The notes: generated from the sequence alone by a model not told the origin. A stretch of DNA of 64,000 bases from UBA1275 sp002323515 (GCA_964007875.1 CAXGAH010000001.1:124001-188000); one strand, 5' to 3'. Positions 19,067 to 29,171 are shown, counted from the stretch's first letter. Program-made: numbers and translations.

Positions 19067-21754
19067 TTAGTCAGTAAGCATGCTCTTTGCAGCCGTTATT
19101 GCCTCAGGTATCGCTTCAGGCTTTGATCCACCAGCCGTAGCTAAACTAGGCTGACCGCCGCCGCCGCCGCCAATTATTCGTCCTAATTTCCTAACAATAG
19201 CCCCTGCTTTCAATCCTGTTTGAATGAGGTCCTCGGTGACAGTCGCCAGTATAAACACTTTACCCGAATCTTGGTCATGCGTAAATACAGTACTAACTGT
19301 CATATTAGGTGATTCATTTAATATACTGTATCCTATGTTTTTAATAGTATCCATATCAAAGGATTCAATATGTCCACAAACCCATTTAATACCGTTATCC
19401 AATTGTTCTGCCGTGTTCATAAGAGTCTGTTGACTAGCAATAGCTTTAGCCTTAACCAAGGCTTCAACTTTGCGCTCTAACTCTTTTTTATCAGCTTGCA
19501 ACCGCTCAATAGATTCCGCAAATTCATTGGAAGCACCTAATAGATTAGCTACTGTTTGTAACTTGCTTTCTTGCTCTGTCACCCACTGCTCAGCCCCAAA
19601 AGCCGTTAGTGCCTCGATTCTACGAATACCTGCTGCTACTGAACTTTCATGCACTATTTTGAAGAACCCAATTTCCCCGGTATTCTGAACATGTGTTCCA
19701 CCACATAATTCCATCGAATAATCAGAATCAAAGATGATAACACGAACTCTATCACCATATTTTTCACCAAAAAGCATTCTGGCTCCCCGCTCTTTTGCCT
19801 GCTCAATAGGGATTTCTCTGTGCTCTTCTAATGGTATACTCGCTCTTATTTTCTCATTAACCAGCGCTTGAACATCTAAGAGCTGCTGTTTTGTCATAGC
19901 TTCAAAATGAGTAAAATCGAAACGAAGATAGTCCTGATTAACTAACGAACCTTTTTGAGCTACATGCGTACCTAAGACCTTAATAAGCGCTGCTTGCAAT
20001 AAGTGAGTAGCAGAATGATTAGCACAGGTATACTCTCGAGACATTCTATTCAGAATGGCTTCTACCGGTTGATCAAGGGCAGGAAGTTGCTGCACGACCA
20101 AAACCGACCCATAAGGACTTTTTTGGACATCAATAACCGCGTACTCTTGATCGGTTTCATTGTTTTGGTTCGCTGGTTTCAATAATTGTTTCAATAGTCC
20201 TTTATCACTTACTTGTCCACCCCCTTCGGCATAAAAGGGATTCTTTTCAAGCAATAAGTGAAAAGTATCTTCCACTTCGCGATAAGCTACAATACTGGTT
20301 GAAATACTTAGCTGATCATAGCCTACAAATTCCGAGTGCGTTTCTTTTCCCGAAACCCAGCTCCACTGCCCTTTCTCGTCATGATCCACTGAAAAAGCTC
20401 CAGCCGCTCTAGCCCGAGTTTTTTGCTCATTCATCCGCTCATCAAAGCCGGCCACATCGACCCTTAATCCCTTCTCTCTTGCCATCAATTGGGTTAAATC
20501 AATAGGAAATCCATAGGTATCATGTAGCTTAAATGCATCTTCTCCAGTGAGTGCTTCGCTATGCTCTGTCATTTGTTCAAATAGTGCAATACCCTGCCCT
20601 AAGGTTCTAATAAAACTTTTTTCTTCAGAGTGCACCACCTTTTCTACATAGGCCTGTTGGGCAACAAGCTCAGGGAAGACCTCTGAAAATTGCTGCCCCA
20701 ACACTTGTACCAATTCAAACAGAAAGGGCTCTTTAATACCCAACCGATCCCATGCATATCGTATGGCTCGCCTCAATATCCTACGCACCACATACCCCCT
20801 TCCATCATTCGAAGGAGATGCCCCATCGGCCACGCTAAATGCCACTGCACGAATGTGATCGGCAATCACACGAACAGCAATATCGGTATATTCATCATCT
20901 CCATAGCTTAAGCCTGCACGATTGGAAATAGCCTGAATTAGTGGACTAAATACGTCTGAATCGTAGTTCGAGGTTTTGGCTTGCATAACCGCACAAATTC
21001 GCTCAAAACCCATACCAGTGTCCACATGTTGAGCAGGAAGGGTTTGTAACTCACCTGATTTTAGCCTGTTAAATTGTATAAAGACAAGGTTCCAAATCTC
21101 CATTACTCTTGGATCATCTTTGTTCACCAAGCTAGCCCCATCCAATTTTGCGCGCTCCTGCTCTGATCGCAAGTCAATATGGATTTCCGAACAAGGTCCG
21201 CAAGGCCCTGTCTCACCCATTTCCCAGAAGTTATCCTTTTTTCCGCATTCTAGAATATGCGCGTGATCAATATTGGTTTGACATTTCCATAAATCAATGG
21301 CTTCCTGATCAACTTTTAAACCATCTTCTTGATCTCCACCAAAGACGGTTGCATACAGACGAGAAGGGTCCAACTCCCAGCGATCTACCAATAGCTCCCA
21401 AGCCCATGCAATGGCCTCTTCCTTGAAATAATCTCCAAATGACCAGTTACCCAACATTTCAAACAACGTATGATGATAGGTGTCATGCCCTACCTCTTCT
21501 ATATCGTTATGCTTACCACTAACTCGAATACATTTCTGGGTATTAGCTGCTCGTATCCATTCCTTGCCCTCAAAAGACAAGGTTTTTTGCTCACCTAAAA
21601 AAAGGGGCTTAAATTGATTCATCCCTGCATTTGTAAACAACAATGTTGGGTCATCCGCTGGAACAACTGGTGAACCAGATACTATAGCATGATTTTTAGC
21701 ACCAAAAAAATCTAAAAATTCTTGCCGTATTTGAGAGGAAGTCTTAAAAGCCAT
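19067..21754 (-). CDS. alaS: Alanine--tRNA ligase
   Basis: This charges tRNA-Ala and edits mischarged Ser/Gly. At 895 residues it is full length. The class II aminoacylation domain has FTNAGMNQFKPLFLG and TLFEMLGNWSFGDYFK. The editing domain has HSATHLLQAAL and the later CGGTH motif, together giving the Zn-binding HxxxH and CxxxH. The C-terminal oligomerisation domain contains a glycine run (IIGGGGGGQPS), encoded by the CCG-repeat-looking stretch near 19154. It is transcribed alone, divergent from the DUF502 gene. Confidence 0.97.
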   Translation of the reverse strand: MAFKTSSQIRQEFLDFFGAKNHAIVSGSPVVPADDPTLLFTNAGMNQFKPLFLGEQKTLSFEGKEWIRAANTQKCIRVSGKHNDIEEVGHDTYHHTLFEMLGNWSFGDYFKEEAIAWAWELLVDRWELDPSRLYATVFGGDQEDGLKVDQEAIDLWKCQTNIDHAHILECGKKDNFWEMGETGPCGPCSEIHIDLRSEQERAKLDGASLVNKDDPRVMEIWNLVFIQFNRLKSGELQTLPAQHVDTGMGFERICAVMQAKTSNYDSDVFSPLIQAISNRAGLSYGDDEYTDIAVRVIADHIRAVAFSVADGASPSNDGRGYVVRRILRRAIRYAWDRLGIKEPFLFELVQVLGQQFSEVFPELVAQQAYVEKVVHSEEKSFIRTLGQGIALFEQMTEHSEALTGEDAFKLHDTYGFPIDLTQLMAREKGLRVDVAGFDERMNEQKTRARAAGAFSVDHDEKGQWSWVSGKETHSEFVGYDQLSISTSIVAYREVEDTFHLLLEKNPFYAEGGGQVSDKGLLKQLLKPANQNNETDQEYAVIDVQKSPYGSVLVVQQLPALDQPVEAILNRMSREYTCANHSATHLLQAALIKVLGTHVAQKGSLVNQDYLRFDFTHFEAMTKQQLLDVQALVNEKIRASIPLEEHREIPIEQAKERGARMLFGEKYGDRVRVIIFDSDYSMELCGGTHVQNTGEIGFFKIVHESSVAAGIRRIEALTAFGAEQWVTEQESKLQTVANLLGASNEFAESIERLQADKKELERKVEALVKAKAIASQQTLMNTAEQLDNGIKWVCGHIESFDMDTIKNIGYSILNESPNMTVSTVFTHDQDSGKVFILATVTEDLIQTGLKAGAIVRKLGRIIGGGGGGQPSLATAGGSKPEAIPEAITAAKSMLTD

Positions 21755-21943
21755 TCGAATTATATGTGAGTTAGGTCTGGATCACTTATATGATTTCATT
21801 TATACAATTTCATTCATACAAATAACATGCTTATTAAAGCAGGAAGATAGAAAAAATACCTATCAGACACATAGATGAATCCCTGCTTAATTCGCCTACA
21901 TTTAGCTATATTAACTTAATACCCACAACCAAGTCCACACTCT

Positions 21944-22510
21944 ATGAAATCTCTGTTTAATTATTTCTTTCGAGGCCTACTTGTAGTTTTTCCATTAGGT
22001 GCCACCTTTTTTATTACCGGCATCTCCATTGAATGGCTCAATACACTCAGCTCTAGCTGGATACCAGGGGATTGGGCTCAATCCATACCAGGGCTAGGAC
22101 TCCTGCTCTCATTTGCCATCATTGTAGCCATAGGGCTGGTTTTCTCTATCACTCTGACCAAACCTATTATCCAATTCGTCGAAAAAATACTCACAAAAAC
22201 ACCCATCATCAGTATCATATATCATTCCCTCAAAGATTTAACCGAAGCTTTTGTGGGCGAAAAGAAAAAATTCGACCGGCCTGCACTCGTTCAACTAAGC
22301 GCCGATGGTCCCTACCGGATCGGATTCATCACCCAAGAACATTTTAAAGTCGACTCCTTTGAATTAACCGCCGTTTACTGCCCTCATTCCTACAACTTTT
22401 CCGGAAATCTCTTTCTGGTTGAGTCGACTAGAATCTACCCCATGGACATGGATCCTTCACAAGCCATGCGACTTATAGTTTCAGGCGGAGTGAGCCAAAC
22501 TGAGAAATAA
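21944..22510 (+). CDS. DUF502 family membrane protein
   Basis: A 188-residue protein of the DUF502 family, function unknown. Two membrane segments are visible, about residues 8-30 (GLLVVFPLGATFFITGISI) and 45-70 (GLGLLLSFAIIVAIGLVFSITL). A soluble C-terminal domain follows, with KTPIISIIYHSLKDLTEAF and the phrase RIGFITQE that recurs in this family. It is monocistronic, convergent with the ferredoxin-NADP reductase gene, only 4 bp from it. Confidence 0.85.
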   Translation: MKSLFNYFFRGLLVVFPLGATFFITGISIEWLNTLSSSWIPGDWAQSIPGLGLLLSFAIIVAIGLVFSITLTKPIIQFVEKILTKTPIISIIYHSLKDLTEAFVGEKKKFDRPALVQLSADGPYRIGFITQEHFKVDSFELTAVYCPHSYNFSGNLFLVESTRIYPMDMDPSQAMRLIVSGGVSQTEK

Positions 22511-22514
22511 CACT

Positions 22515-23468
22515 CTAATATACTTCCTCAAAGGTCCTTTCGGATGGTTTGACCTGAGTTTTTAGCTCTTCCCAAGTCCATTCCATTGGATCTTTATCCG
22601 CTAAATCACCACGTAAACTCAAGTAATCTAAGAAACCTTGCTTTGCTAATTGTTCGTAAATGCCGGTTTGCATTCCCTTCATCCCGCATAAGTAGACCAG
22701 GGTGTTATTCGCACCTAAAATAGGCGACAACAACTCAGAATAATCTTCAATAGCTGTTTGAACGTATTTTTTCGCCCCATTTTCACGACGATCTTCTCGA
22801 GAAATCATGGTCAGATAATGGACATTCAGATGCATAGCGTCTAAGCCTTCGAAATATTCTTTGTAAAGCAGATCTGTACGGTATGGACATCCAAATACCA
22901 ACACAATTTGCCCTTTATGCCCTGCTTCAATTAACTCCATGATCATGCCCCTGAAGGGGGCCACACCCGTGCCTGTTGCAAAAAAAACAAAATTAAATTC
23001 TTCTACATTTTCTGGTAACAAATAACGCTTCCCACTAGGCCCTGTAATCTGAAGAGAGTCCCCAGGCTTCAAATTAGACAAATAATTCGAGCAAACCCCT
23101 GTATAAAACACACCGTCTACCTCTTCATTTGCCCTCTTGACAGTGGTTGAAACGAGATGAGCTTGACCTTGCTCTCCTTTTGATGGCGAAGAAACCGAAT
23201 ACAACCTTAGTTTATGTGGTTTACCTTTTTCGTTTTCTCCGGGCGGTAATATGCCTATAGATTGCCCTGATCTAAATACTCCCTCTAGGCCTGTACCTGA
23301 AAGATCAATGGTGATATGGCGAATAACGTTAGGGCTAGAATTATCCGTACAAATATAATTCTCAGCAATTGTTGCCGTGGTTGGTTTTTTGGGGGTAAAA
23401 AGATTAATCTCTACTTCGGGTAGGATAATTTCTGGCGCAGCATTGCCTAGTGTAGTGTTGTCTGACAT
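22515..23468 (-). CDS. Ferredoxin--NADP(+) reductase, plant/cyanobacterial type
   Basis: This FAD enzyme exchanges electrons between ferredoxin and NADP(H). RLYSVSSPSK is the FAD-binding RxYS motif, YTGVCSNYLSNLKPGD the second FAD motif, and FATGTGVAPFRGM the NADP pyrophosphate loop. LVFGCPYRTDLLYKEYFE and VYLCGMKGMQTGI are FNR-specific. The protein ends in an aromatic residue (FEEVY) that could stack on the flavin, as in plant FNR. The frame continues upstream to 23615, but that would overlap the divergent gene. The ATG at 23468 (MSDNTTLG) gives 317 residues and is preferred. Confidence 0.88.
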   Translation of the reverse strand: MSDNTTLGNAAPEIILPEVEINLFTPKKPTTATIAENYICTDNSSPNVIRHITIDLSGTGLEGVFRSGQSIGILPPGENEKGKPHKLRLYSVSSPSKGEQGQAHLVSTTVKRANEEVDGVFYTGVCSNYLSNLKPGDSLQITGPSGKRYLLPENVEEFNFVFFATGTGVAPFRGMIMELIEAGHKGQIVLVFGCPYRTDLLYKEYFEGLDAMHLNVHYLTMISREDRRENGAKKYVQTAIEDYSELLSPILGANNTLVYLCGMKGMQTGIYEQLAKQGFLDYLSLRGDLADKDPMEWTWEELKTQVKPSERTFEEVY

Positions 23469-23532
23469 AATTTTGTCTGATATAGTAACTTCGATGTTAA
23501 TGAGTAATGAATAAAATAAGTTAATTTTAGGT

Positions 23533-24762
23533 ATGAGTTTAAAAAAAATTGCTATTGTTGGAGCTGGTGTAACTGGACTAACGACGGCAATACTTCTTCG
23601 TTTGTCTGGATACAACGTAGAGGTATTTTCTCGTGAACACCCCGTAATTGATCATAAGAACCCGTTTTTTGCCAGTTCCTTCCCCGCAGCTTCTATTCTT
23701 CCACATTCCTTTAAAAGCCCTATTTCAAAAAAACTTTTCCTAAGCTCAACCCTGTATTATCATCAGTTATTTGAGCATAATTTCCCAGGTATTCATCGCC
23801 AAATTCACTACGAAGTATTTTCTGAAATACTCCAGAGTAATCCCACCTATTTACCGTGGCTGCCAGGCTATACTGAGATACCTGTTAATGGGCGTTATTT
23901 CATTCCTCATCTTCCCAATAATCCTCTATCACGAGCATGGAAATCCTCCATGTTTTTCGTTGACTGGCCTATTTATTGGAAGTATTTACTAAGTACGTTT
24001 ACCACTCTTGAAATTTCTCTAGTCATTGAATCCATTGACTTTTCGCAGATAGATTCTCAGTTCCCCGCCAGTGAATATTCATTAGCTATACTAGCTTGTG
24101 GTTCCGGTTTCGAAGAAATACGTAATAAACCTCTTAGTTTACTTAAAGGTCACTTATTAGAAATTTCAAAAGGGCCAACACTATATAATCCAGAGGGAGA
24201 GCTATTCTCATATAATTATACCCCACCAACTAAGGTATACAGAACGTTGAATGGGAAAGCCCAAGATATATACAGTTACCCACGAAGCGGCTCGATGATT
24301 CTTGGCGGAAGTCGAATTGCTGGTCATTTGATCGAGGGGGATTGGATAGGTGATGACCTACTCACAAACTACAATTGTATAGAAAGCAAGCTAGACTGGC
24401 CATATGCCGCTATTTTTGAACTTAACAAAATTCTTATTGAACATAGCATAAATGCGACTATAGATGCTTCCCAAATTAAGTCCCAGTTACTTGGATACCG
24501 TTACTTAGGACCTAATTCATCGCTTTGTTTTAAAGTGGATTCCTCCAGGGATCTGCCTTATATACATGCTTATGGTTTAGGTGGGGCTGGGGTTACACTT
24601 TCATGGGGCTTAGCAAACGAGATAGTAACAAAGACAAATGAACTGTTGGGAACACCAGAAATCAACAGTACCCATACCCTTTCACCGTCCATACCGTCTG
24701 AAAGTAGCATTGAGAAACCTGAAATGATTGCTAGCTACTTAGCTAATCTTAACTCTGTATAA
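23533..24762 (+). CDS. FAD-dependent oxidoreductase, D-amino acid oxidase-like (DAO family)
   Basis: This 409-residue flavoprotein opens with the dinucleotide-binding motif KKIAIVGAGVTGLTTAILL. AILACGSGFEEIRN and a late YIHAYGLGGAGVTLSWGLANEI match the DAO fold, in which GxGG-type sequence closes the FAD site. SYPRSGSMILGGSR resembles the eukaryotic-type D-amino-acid oxidase region PVRGQ...LGG. Substrate is uncertain; D-amino acid or D-aspartate oxidase is the nearest guess. It is divergent from FNR, with 64 bp between starts. Confidence 0.75.
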   Translation: MSLKKIAIVGAGVTGLTTAILLRLSGYNVEVFSREHPVIDHKNPFFASSFPAASILPHSFKSPISKKLFLSSTLYYHQLFEHNFPGIHRQIHYEVFSEILQSNPTYLPWLPGYTEIPVNGRYFIPHLPNNPLSRAWKSSMFFVDWPIYWKYLLSTFTTLEISLVIESIDFSQIDSQFPASEYSLAILACGSGFEEIRNKPLSLLKGHLLEISKGPTLYNPEGELFSYNYTPPTKVYRTLNGKAQDIYSYPRSGSMILGGSRIAGHLIEGDWIGDDLLTNYNCIESKLDWPYAAIFELNKILIEHSINATIDASQIKSQLLGYRYLGPNSSLCFKVDSSRDLPYIHAYGLGGAGVTLSWGLANEIVTKTNELLGTPEINSTHTLSPSIPSESSIEKPEMIASYLANLNSV

Positions 24763-24832
24763 ACAGATTGAAAGGCGTCTAGTTATGAATGCTAAATGAT
24801 GAAGTTATGAGTATCACACTAGGGCTTTATCA

Positions 24833-25171
24833 TTAAATTTTGCAGAGCACTTTCCCACGGTAGTTAATCCAATGACCAGTGATAAGAAGTAAACACCCAA
24901 TGAGAGTAACACCCGGCTTACCGTACTCGCCAAGATGATTATTAAATAACCAGGCAAAAAATATAATGAGTGTACCAGAAATCAAATAAAAACTCACCCA
25001 CCTATTGGCATGTAGTCGTTTAAGGGATAATACTACGATTGGCGCAATTGCTAATAAAAATACCAAATGAGTAAACTCATATACATGCTCTAAGGCAGGC
25101 CATAATGGTATTATTGAGACGAAAACTAGGACCAACAAACAATGTATTGCGCAGACCGACGAAAGCCCCAT
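24833..25171 (-). CDS. MerC domain-containing membrane protein, probably 5'-frameshifted
   Basis: This 112-residue protein has four hydrophobic segments and the MerC hallmark SSVCAIHCLLVLV at its N-terminus, where the Cys pair binds mercury in true MerC. Bacteroidota members are usually not linked to mercury resistance, and there is no mer operon here. The ATG at 25171 falls inside the conserved start FWDRFGMGLSS, because FWDRFG is encoded directly upstream in frame without a start codon. A second frame from GTG 25248 would join it if one base were added in the T4 run at 25196-25199. The real gene is probably 24833-25248 with a frameshift. It lies 22 bp after the BI-1 gene. Confidence 0.75.
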   Translation of the reverse strand: MGLSSVCAIHCLLVLVFVSIIPLWPALEHVYEFTHLVFLLAIAPIVVLSLKRLHANRWVSFYLISGTLIIFFAWLFNNHLGEYGKPGVTLIGCLLLITGHWINYRGKVLCKI

Positions 25172-25269
25172 GCCGAATCTATCCCAGAAATCTTGTTTTG
25201 TACCCTCTCAACAAAAGAGAGCTTATCGATTGACGAATCCGTCGTCACTTGCGATATTTCTTCTACTAT

Positions 25270-25968
25270 TTATCGCCTGTTACCCAAAATTCTAAGCATA
25301 AAAATAAACATGTTTATAAAATCTAAATACAAAGTAAGTGCCCCTAAAATAGCCACTTTTCTGCCCACTTCTGATTGCACAATCACTTGAGCGGCAAGTT
25401 GCTTAATTTTTTGGGTATCATAGGCTGTGAGCCCAACAAAGACAAGAACCCCTATATAACTAATTAACCAATATAGTCCAGAACTCTGCAAAAAAATATT
25501 AACAACACTTGCTAGAATAAGCCCAATCAGGGCCATAAAAAGGAGGTTTCCCCAGCTTGAAAGATCTTGCTTGGTGGTATAGCCATATATACTCATTGCC
25601 CCAAACATACCTGCGGTTATGAAAAATGTGGAAGCAACAGAAGCCCCAGTAAAGACTATTAATAGCACGGAAAGTGTCATTCCATTGAGAACTGAGTATA
25701 AAAGAAACAATCCTATTGCCATATTAGATGACATTCTTTGAATACCTGACATAATCCAAAATACTAAGGCAAGTTCAACCAGAATTAAACCAATCAAACC
25801 AAAAGAAGAGCTGAATATTAGTTCTAACAAAAACTCAGATTGGGTGGTGCGATAAGCTACAAAGCCCGTTAGAGTTAAAGCAAAAGTCATCCACAAATAG
25901 ATCTTTTGCATAAAATCAGCTTCGACTGTTGGTATACTTTCTATATAAGTTCTTGACTGCATATCCAT
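25270..25968 (-). CDS. Bax inhibitor-1/YccA family membrane protein
   Basis: This 232-residue protein has seven hydrophobic segments with the BI-1 (UPF0005) layout. FMQKIYLWMTFALTLTGFVA is the typical first helix, with SVLNGMTLSVLL in the middle and GLTAYDTQKIK before the last helix. The terminal LYLDFINMFIFMLRILG is the family signature. YccA interacts with FtsH and some members leak Ca/H ions; the role here is unknown. The MerC-like gene follows on the same strand. Confidence 0.93.
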   Translation of the reverse strand: MDMQSRTYIESIPTVEADFMQKIYLWMTFALTLTGFVAYRTTQSEFLLELIFSSSFGLIGLILVELALVFWIMSGIQRMSSNMAIGLFLLYSVLNGMTLSVLLIVFTGASVASTFFITAGMFGAMSIYGYTTKQDLSSWGNLLFMALIGLILASVVNIFLQSSGLYWLISYIGVLVFVGLTAYDTQKIKQLAAQVIVQSEVGRKVAILGALTLYLDFINMFIFMLRILGNRR

Positions 25969-26082
25969 AATAAAAGATTTAGATAATTGAGTTTAATAGA
26001 ATATGACGTGGTTGAGATTCTCCTTAAATATACGAATAAAGACTCATCTTCTTCGCTAAAGAATGTTATAACAACTCTGGAA

Positions 26083-28839
26083 TTACACTCCAAACCAATA
26101 GCTAAGCTTTACTAGAAAAATATTAATGGGCTTGTGATCGAACATATCACCAAAATCCCTGGAAATATCCATTAGTCCATTTCCCATAACACCATCCCTT
26201 TGTTGTTGCCAAACAAAGAATAACGTAGACCCTGGACTATATTCCCAGCGAAAGACTGCATTACCTTGGAGGGCTGTGTAGGTAAAATCAGGTCTGTAAA
26301 ACCTAAAGGATGTAGGTTCTTCATCCCCAAAACTAACCTCGTATAAGCCTGCTCCCAAATCGTTTAGCTCTCCCTCATCTACACCATAAAAGTCAAAGTC
26401 AAAAGTTTTTTCTTGTTTCAATTCACCAAAGCCAGAGAAACGCGCTGACTGCACATACGGCCTTAAATACGTTTCTAAGGTCATTCGTGGAGAGAATGTC
26501 CAATTCAAGCGGATGTTAGCGGATAGGCTTGAATTTTTATTCCTAGCAAAAATATATCGATACCCATATGTCTGATCAGCATCAGGATCTGTTGCACTTC
26601 TTGCAATTGTTGCCACATACTGGTCTCGCTGAGTTGCTTTGACATACTCTGGCCCAATAACCAATCTTACTTTTGAATTGACTATCCAATTCAAGTTAAT
26701 TGAAAAAATATCGTCACTTTTACTATCCAAATCCCTTAAAAAAAACTGAGTGTATTCCACACTTAAATTTCTAGACGAATTAGTATTTATTTTATTGAAT
26801 ACATAGAGACTATTTACCGGTTTAACTAAAGGACCACCCCTAGTTAATCGATCATCAAATCGATTAAAACTAAGTTGTGTTTCTGTTACCCAAACTAATT
26901 GATTATTGAACATTCTATATGATCCGACTGCCCAATTTTGTAAACCAATTTCTCCGTCGAAATTCCAACCAACCATATATTGATTCCACATTGTAAAATA
27001 GCGCCCAACTCTTGGATTTACCTCCTTGTATCTAACATCTAAGGATAAAATTTTGTAGTCCGATCTATTTTGAAAACCTATATCATTAGTTTCATAACCC
27101 GGCGTTACCAATGAATAAGTTAATGATCCCGTCCAGTGTTCACCCGATGCTTTTTTAAGACTCCATTCCCCAGCAAAACCACTTAAATTGGAAATGGAAT
27201 TATCCACATCAAAAGATTTTGCATCTAAACGCTGATAATATCTAGTTGGAGATTGCTGTAAGGCAGTAATGAAAGATTTATCACCATTTACTCTACTAAA
27301 TGAGACTACCCCACTAGCAATCCATTGCCTATTATTCCAAGAATGTTCCCAATCCGATCCTACTAAATAATATGAATTTGCCATATACTGCTCAAAATAA
27401 GTTTCTTCTACAGAACGAATTACACTACTTACATATCCTCCAACTATTGTATTCCCCTCATTAAAATCTTTCTTAACCCTTGATACAAAATAATTAGCGA
27501 AGGGTTCAATTGGATATACCCCTTTCGACTGATCGGTGTCATCTTGTAGACGTACAGTATAGGCTGCCTCCTCTCCTCTAGTTACCGCATCTAAGACGCC
27601 AATAGACCATCCATTCCGTGTTTTTCCACTTAATTTCACGGCCCCTGCAATTCGGGTTTGGTTAGGTCGATCCTGATATACTTGAGCTATGTCATTATTA
27701 TAAATTGAATTACCATTGAATGCATTGTATGCTGCTATTGAGCCTGAAGGGGAACGCCCTATTCTCCTAGAATAAAACGTAATTGGGTTACCTGGAGTGA
27801 AATCAGTTTGTGTTTGACCGAAACGAAAAATGTCGCTACCCTCCAAAAAAAATGGCCTGCGTTCAGGAAAATAAATTTCAAATACTGAAAGATTTATAGT
27901 AGCTGGATCTGCTTCAACTTGACCAAAATCAGGATTTATTGTAGCTGTCAGAGTAAGATCGGATGTGATACCATACTTAATTTCCCCACCAAAACTCTGG
28001 CTAATATTGTTAACATCGTAATATGGATCACCACTCACTCTCTGTTCTTTTACGTTTGTAACAGATGCATAAGGTGTTACCTCTAATCGGCTAAACTCCT
28101 TAAGGTTAGATACACCATTTAGTGTGCCAAATCTAGATACCATCCCACTCTCAGAACGTGAAATAGGTGCCCAAAAATTGATTTCTGAGTTTCGAGCTAT
28201 ACGGCGTTGAAAGTTTATCCCCCACATTTGGTTCACTTTTTTTGCATCATATCTGATTTGAGACAGAGGTATTTTTATTTCTACTGACCAACCATTTGAT
28301 AGTATGACTGCCTCTGCTTCCCATACCGCATCCCAAAGAATATCTTCCTGAGTGTCATCATAATACAAAACGTCTTTTTGGACACCGCGAGGATTAACCG
28401 CAAAAGTAAAGGCAGTCCTTTTATCATTGTAACTATCAATGTTTATATAAATCCAATCTGAGGCAAAGGAACCATCCCTTCTAAATATGGGAGCTACGAT
28501 AGAGTCCGGATTCTGTTCAAAGGCCATAGCTCCAACCCATAGATATTGATCATCATAAGCTACTGATACCTCTGTCGGCTGAGTAGGAACACCTCCATCT
28601 ACTGGTGTAAACTGAATAAAATCAGCAGCCTTATCACTTGACTTCCAAATTTCCTCGTCTAGTAAGCCATCTAATCTTATGGTACTGGTTTCGCTCAATC
28701 GAGTTGCGTTCAATGTAGACTGACCGAAAACTTCCGCAGTCGATATGAAAAGAATGGCACATACTATGCTAGCAAAAGGTTTACTTATAAATGATCTTTG
28801 ATTTCGTCGGCGCTTCTGTCCATTTTTCAATAAAAACAT
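26083..28839 (-). CDS. DUF5916 outer-membrane protein with CBM9-like N-terminal domain
   Basis: This large (918 residue) envelope protein has a basic N-terminus and a signal-like stretch (IVCAILFISTAEVFGQS). Residues of about 45-230 resemble a family 9 carbohydrate-binding module: IRLDGLLDEEIWK, AYDDQYLWVGAMA, VEIKIPLSQI. The remainder matches DUF5916 and has the alternating aromatic strands of an outer-membrane beta-barrel (FPERRPFFLEGSDIFRFGQT is a typical motif). Function is unknown; ligand binding or transport at the outer membrane is inferred. It is divergent from the GH16 lipoprotein gene, which hints at a glycan role without proving it. Confidence 0.85.
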   Translation of the reverse strand: MFLLKNGQKRRRNQRSFISKPFASIVCAILFISTAEVFGQSTLNATRLSETSTIRLDGLLDEEIWKSSDKAADFIQFTPVDGGVPTQPTEVSVAYDDQYLWVGAMAFEQNPDSIVAPIFRRDGSFASDWIYINIDSYNDKRTAFTFAVNPRGVQKDVLYYDDTQEDILWDAVWEAEAVILSNGWSVEIKIPLSQIRYDAKKVNQMWGINFQRRIARNSEINFWAPISRSESGMVSRFGTLNGVSNLKEFSRLEVTPYASVTNVKEQRVSGDPYYDVNNISQSFGGEIKYGITSDLTLTATINPDFGQVEADPATINLSVFEIYFPERRPFFLEGSDIFRFGQTQTDFTPGNPITFYSRRIGRSPSGSIAAYNAFNGNSIYNNDIAQVYQDRPNQTRIAGAVKLSGKTRNGWSIGVLDAVTRGEEAAYTVRLQDDTDQSKGVYPIEPFANYFVSRVKKDFNEGNTIVGGYVSSVIRSVEETYFEQYMANSYYLVGSDWEHSWNNRQWIASGVVSFSRVNGDKSFITALQQSPTRYYQRLDAKSFDVDNSISNLSGFAGEWSLKKASGEHWTGSLTYSLVTPGYETNDIGFQNRSDYKILSLDVRYKEVNPRVGRYFTMWNQYMVGWNFDGEIGLQNWAVGSYRMFNNQLVWVTETQLSFNRFDDRLTRGGPLVKPVNSLYVFNKINTNSSRNLSVEYTQFFLRDLDSKSDDIFSINLNWIVNSKVRLVIGPEYVKATQRDQYVATIARSATDPDADQTYGYRYIFARNKNSSLSANIRLNWTFSPRMTLETYLRPYVQSARFSGFGELKQEKTFDFDFYGVDEGELNDLGAGLYEVSFGDEEPTSFRFYRPDFTYTALQGNAVFRWEYSPGSTLFFVWQQQRDGVMGNGLMDISRDFGDMFDHKPINIFLVKLSYWFGV

Positions 28840-29171
28840 GGTATGGAAAGTAGTTAGATTTTTTTAGAGGATGAGTTTCCCATAGGTACTAGACTGAATT
28901 GTACATTAGTACGTTCTGAATAAACGATTGTTACAGATTAAGACATAAAAATTAGCCCTAATCATTGCTGATTTAAGCTTCCCTCATTGATAAAAAGTCT
29001 ATTTACATTATTTTGTTACATTGTAAAATTATATAGACTAATTTCAGTCTTGTGAAATATGGATACGTTACATGTTTAACGTAACCACATCCTTGGTAAT
29101 TCTTCATAAAAATACTCTTTTATCACAAACCATAACTCCCATCATTACTCCCATTAGGCTGTTTTACGATC
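28840..29171. other. Divergent intergenic region (DUF5916 / GH16)
   Basis: This 332 bp stretch between two divergent starts contains no convincing gene. It holds the operator-like inverted repeat at 29064-29083 described separately. TTACATTGTAA near 29016-29026 is another short imperfect dyad. Confidence 0.45.
29064..29083. promoter_or_regulatory. Perfect inverted repeat, candidate operator upstream of GH16 gene
   Basis: TACGTTA and TAACGTA flank the 6-base spacer CATGTT, giving a perfect 7+7 dyad of 20 bases. It lies 88 bp before the GH16 ATG, in an otherwise AT-rich divergent region. Size and symmetry suit a dimeric repressor or activator such as LacI/GntR. The regulator itself is not identified. 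Confidence 0.45.

Noticed and set aside
19154..19171. CCG triplet repeat
   Set aside because: It encodes the conserved glycine run of alanyl-tRNA synthetase and is not a satellite.
24833..25171. MerC as mercury resistance
   Set aside because: No merA, merT, merP or merR is present; MerC-domain proteins without these are common in this phylum.
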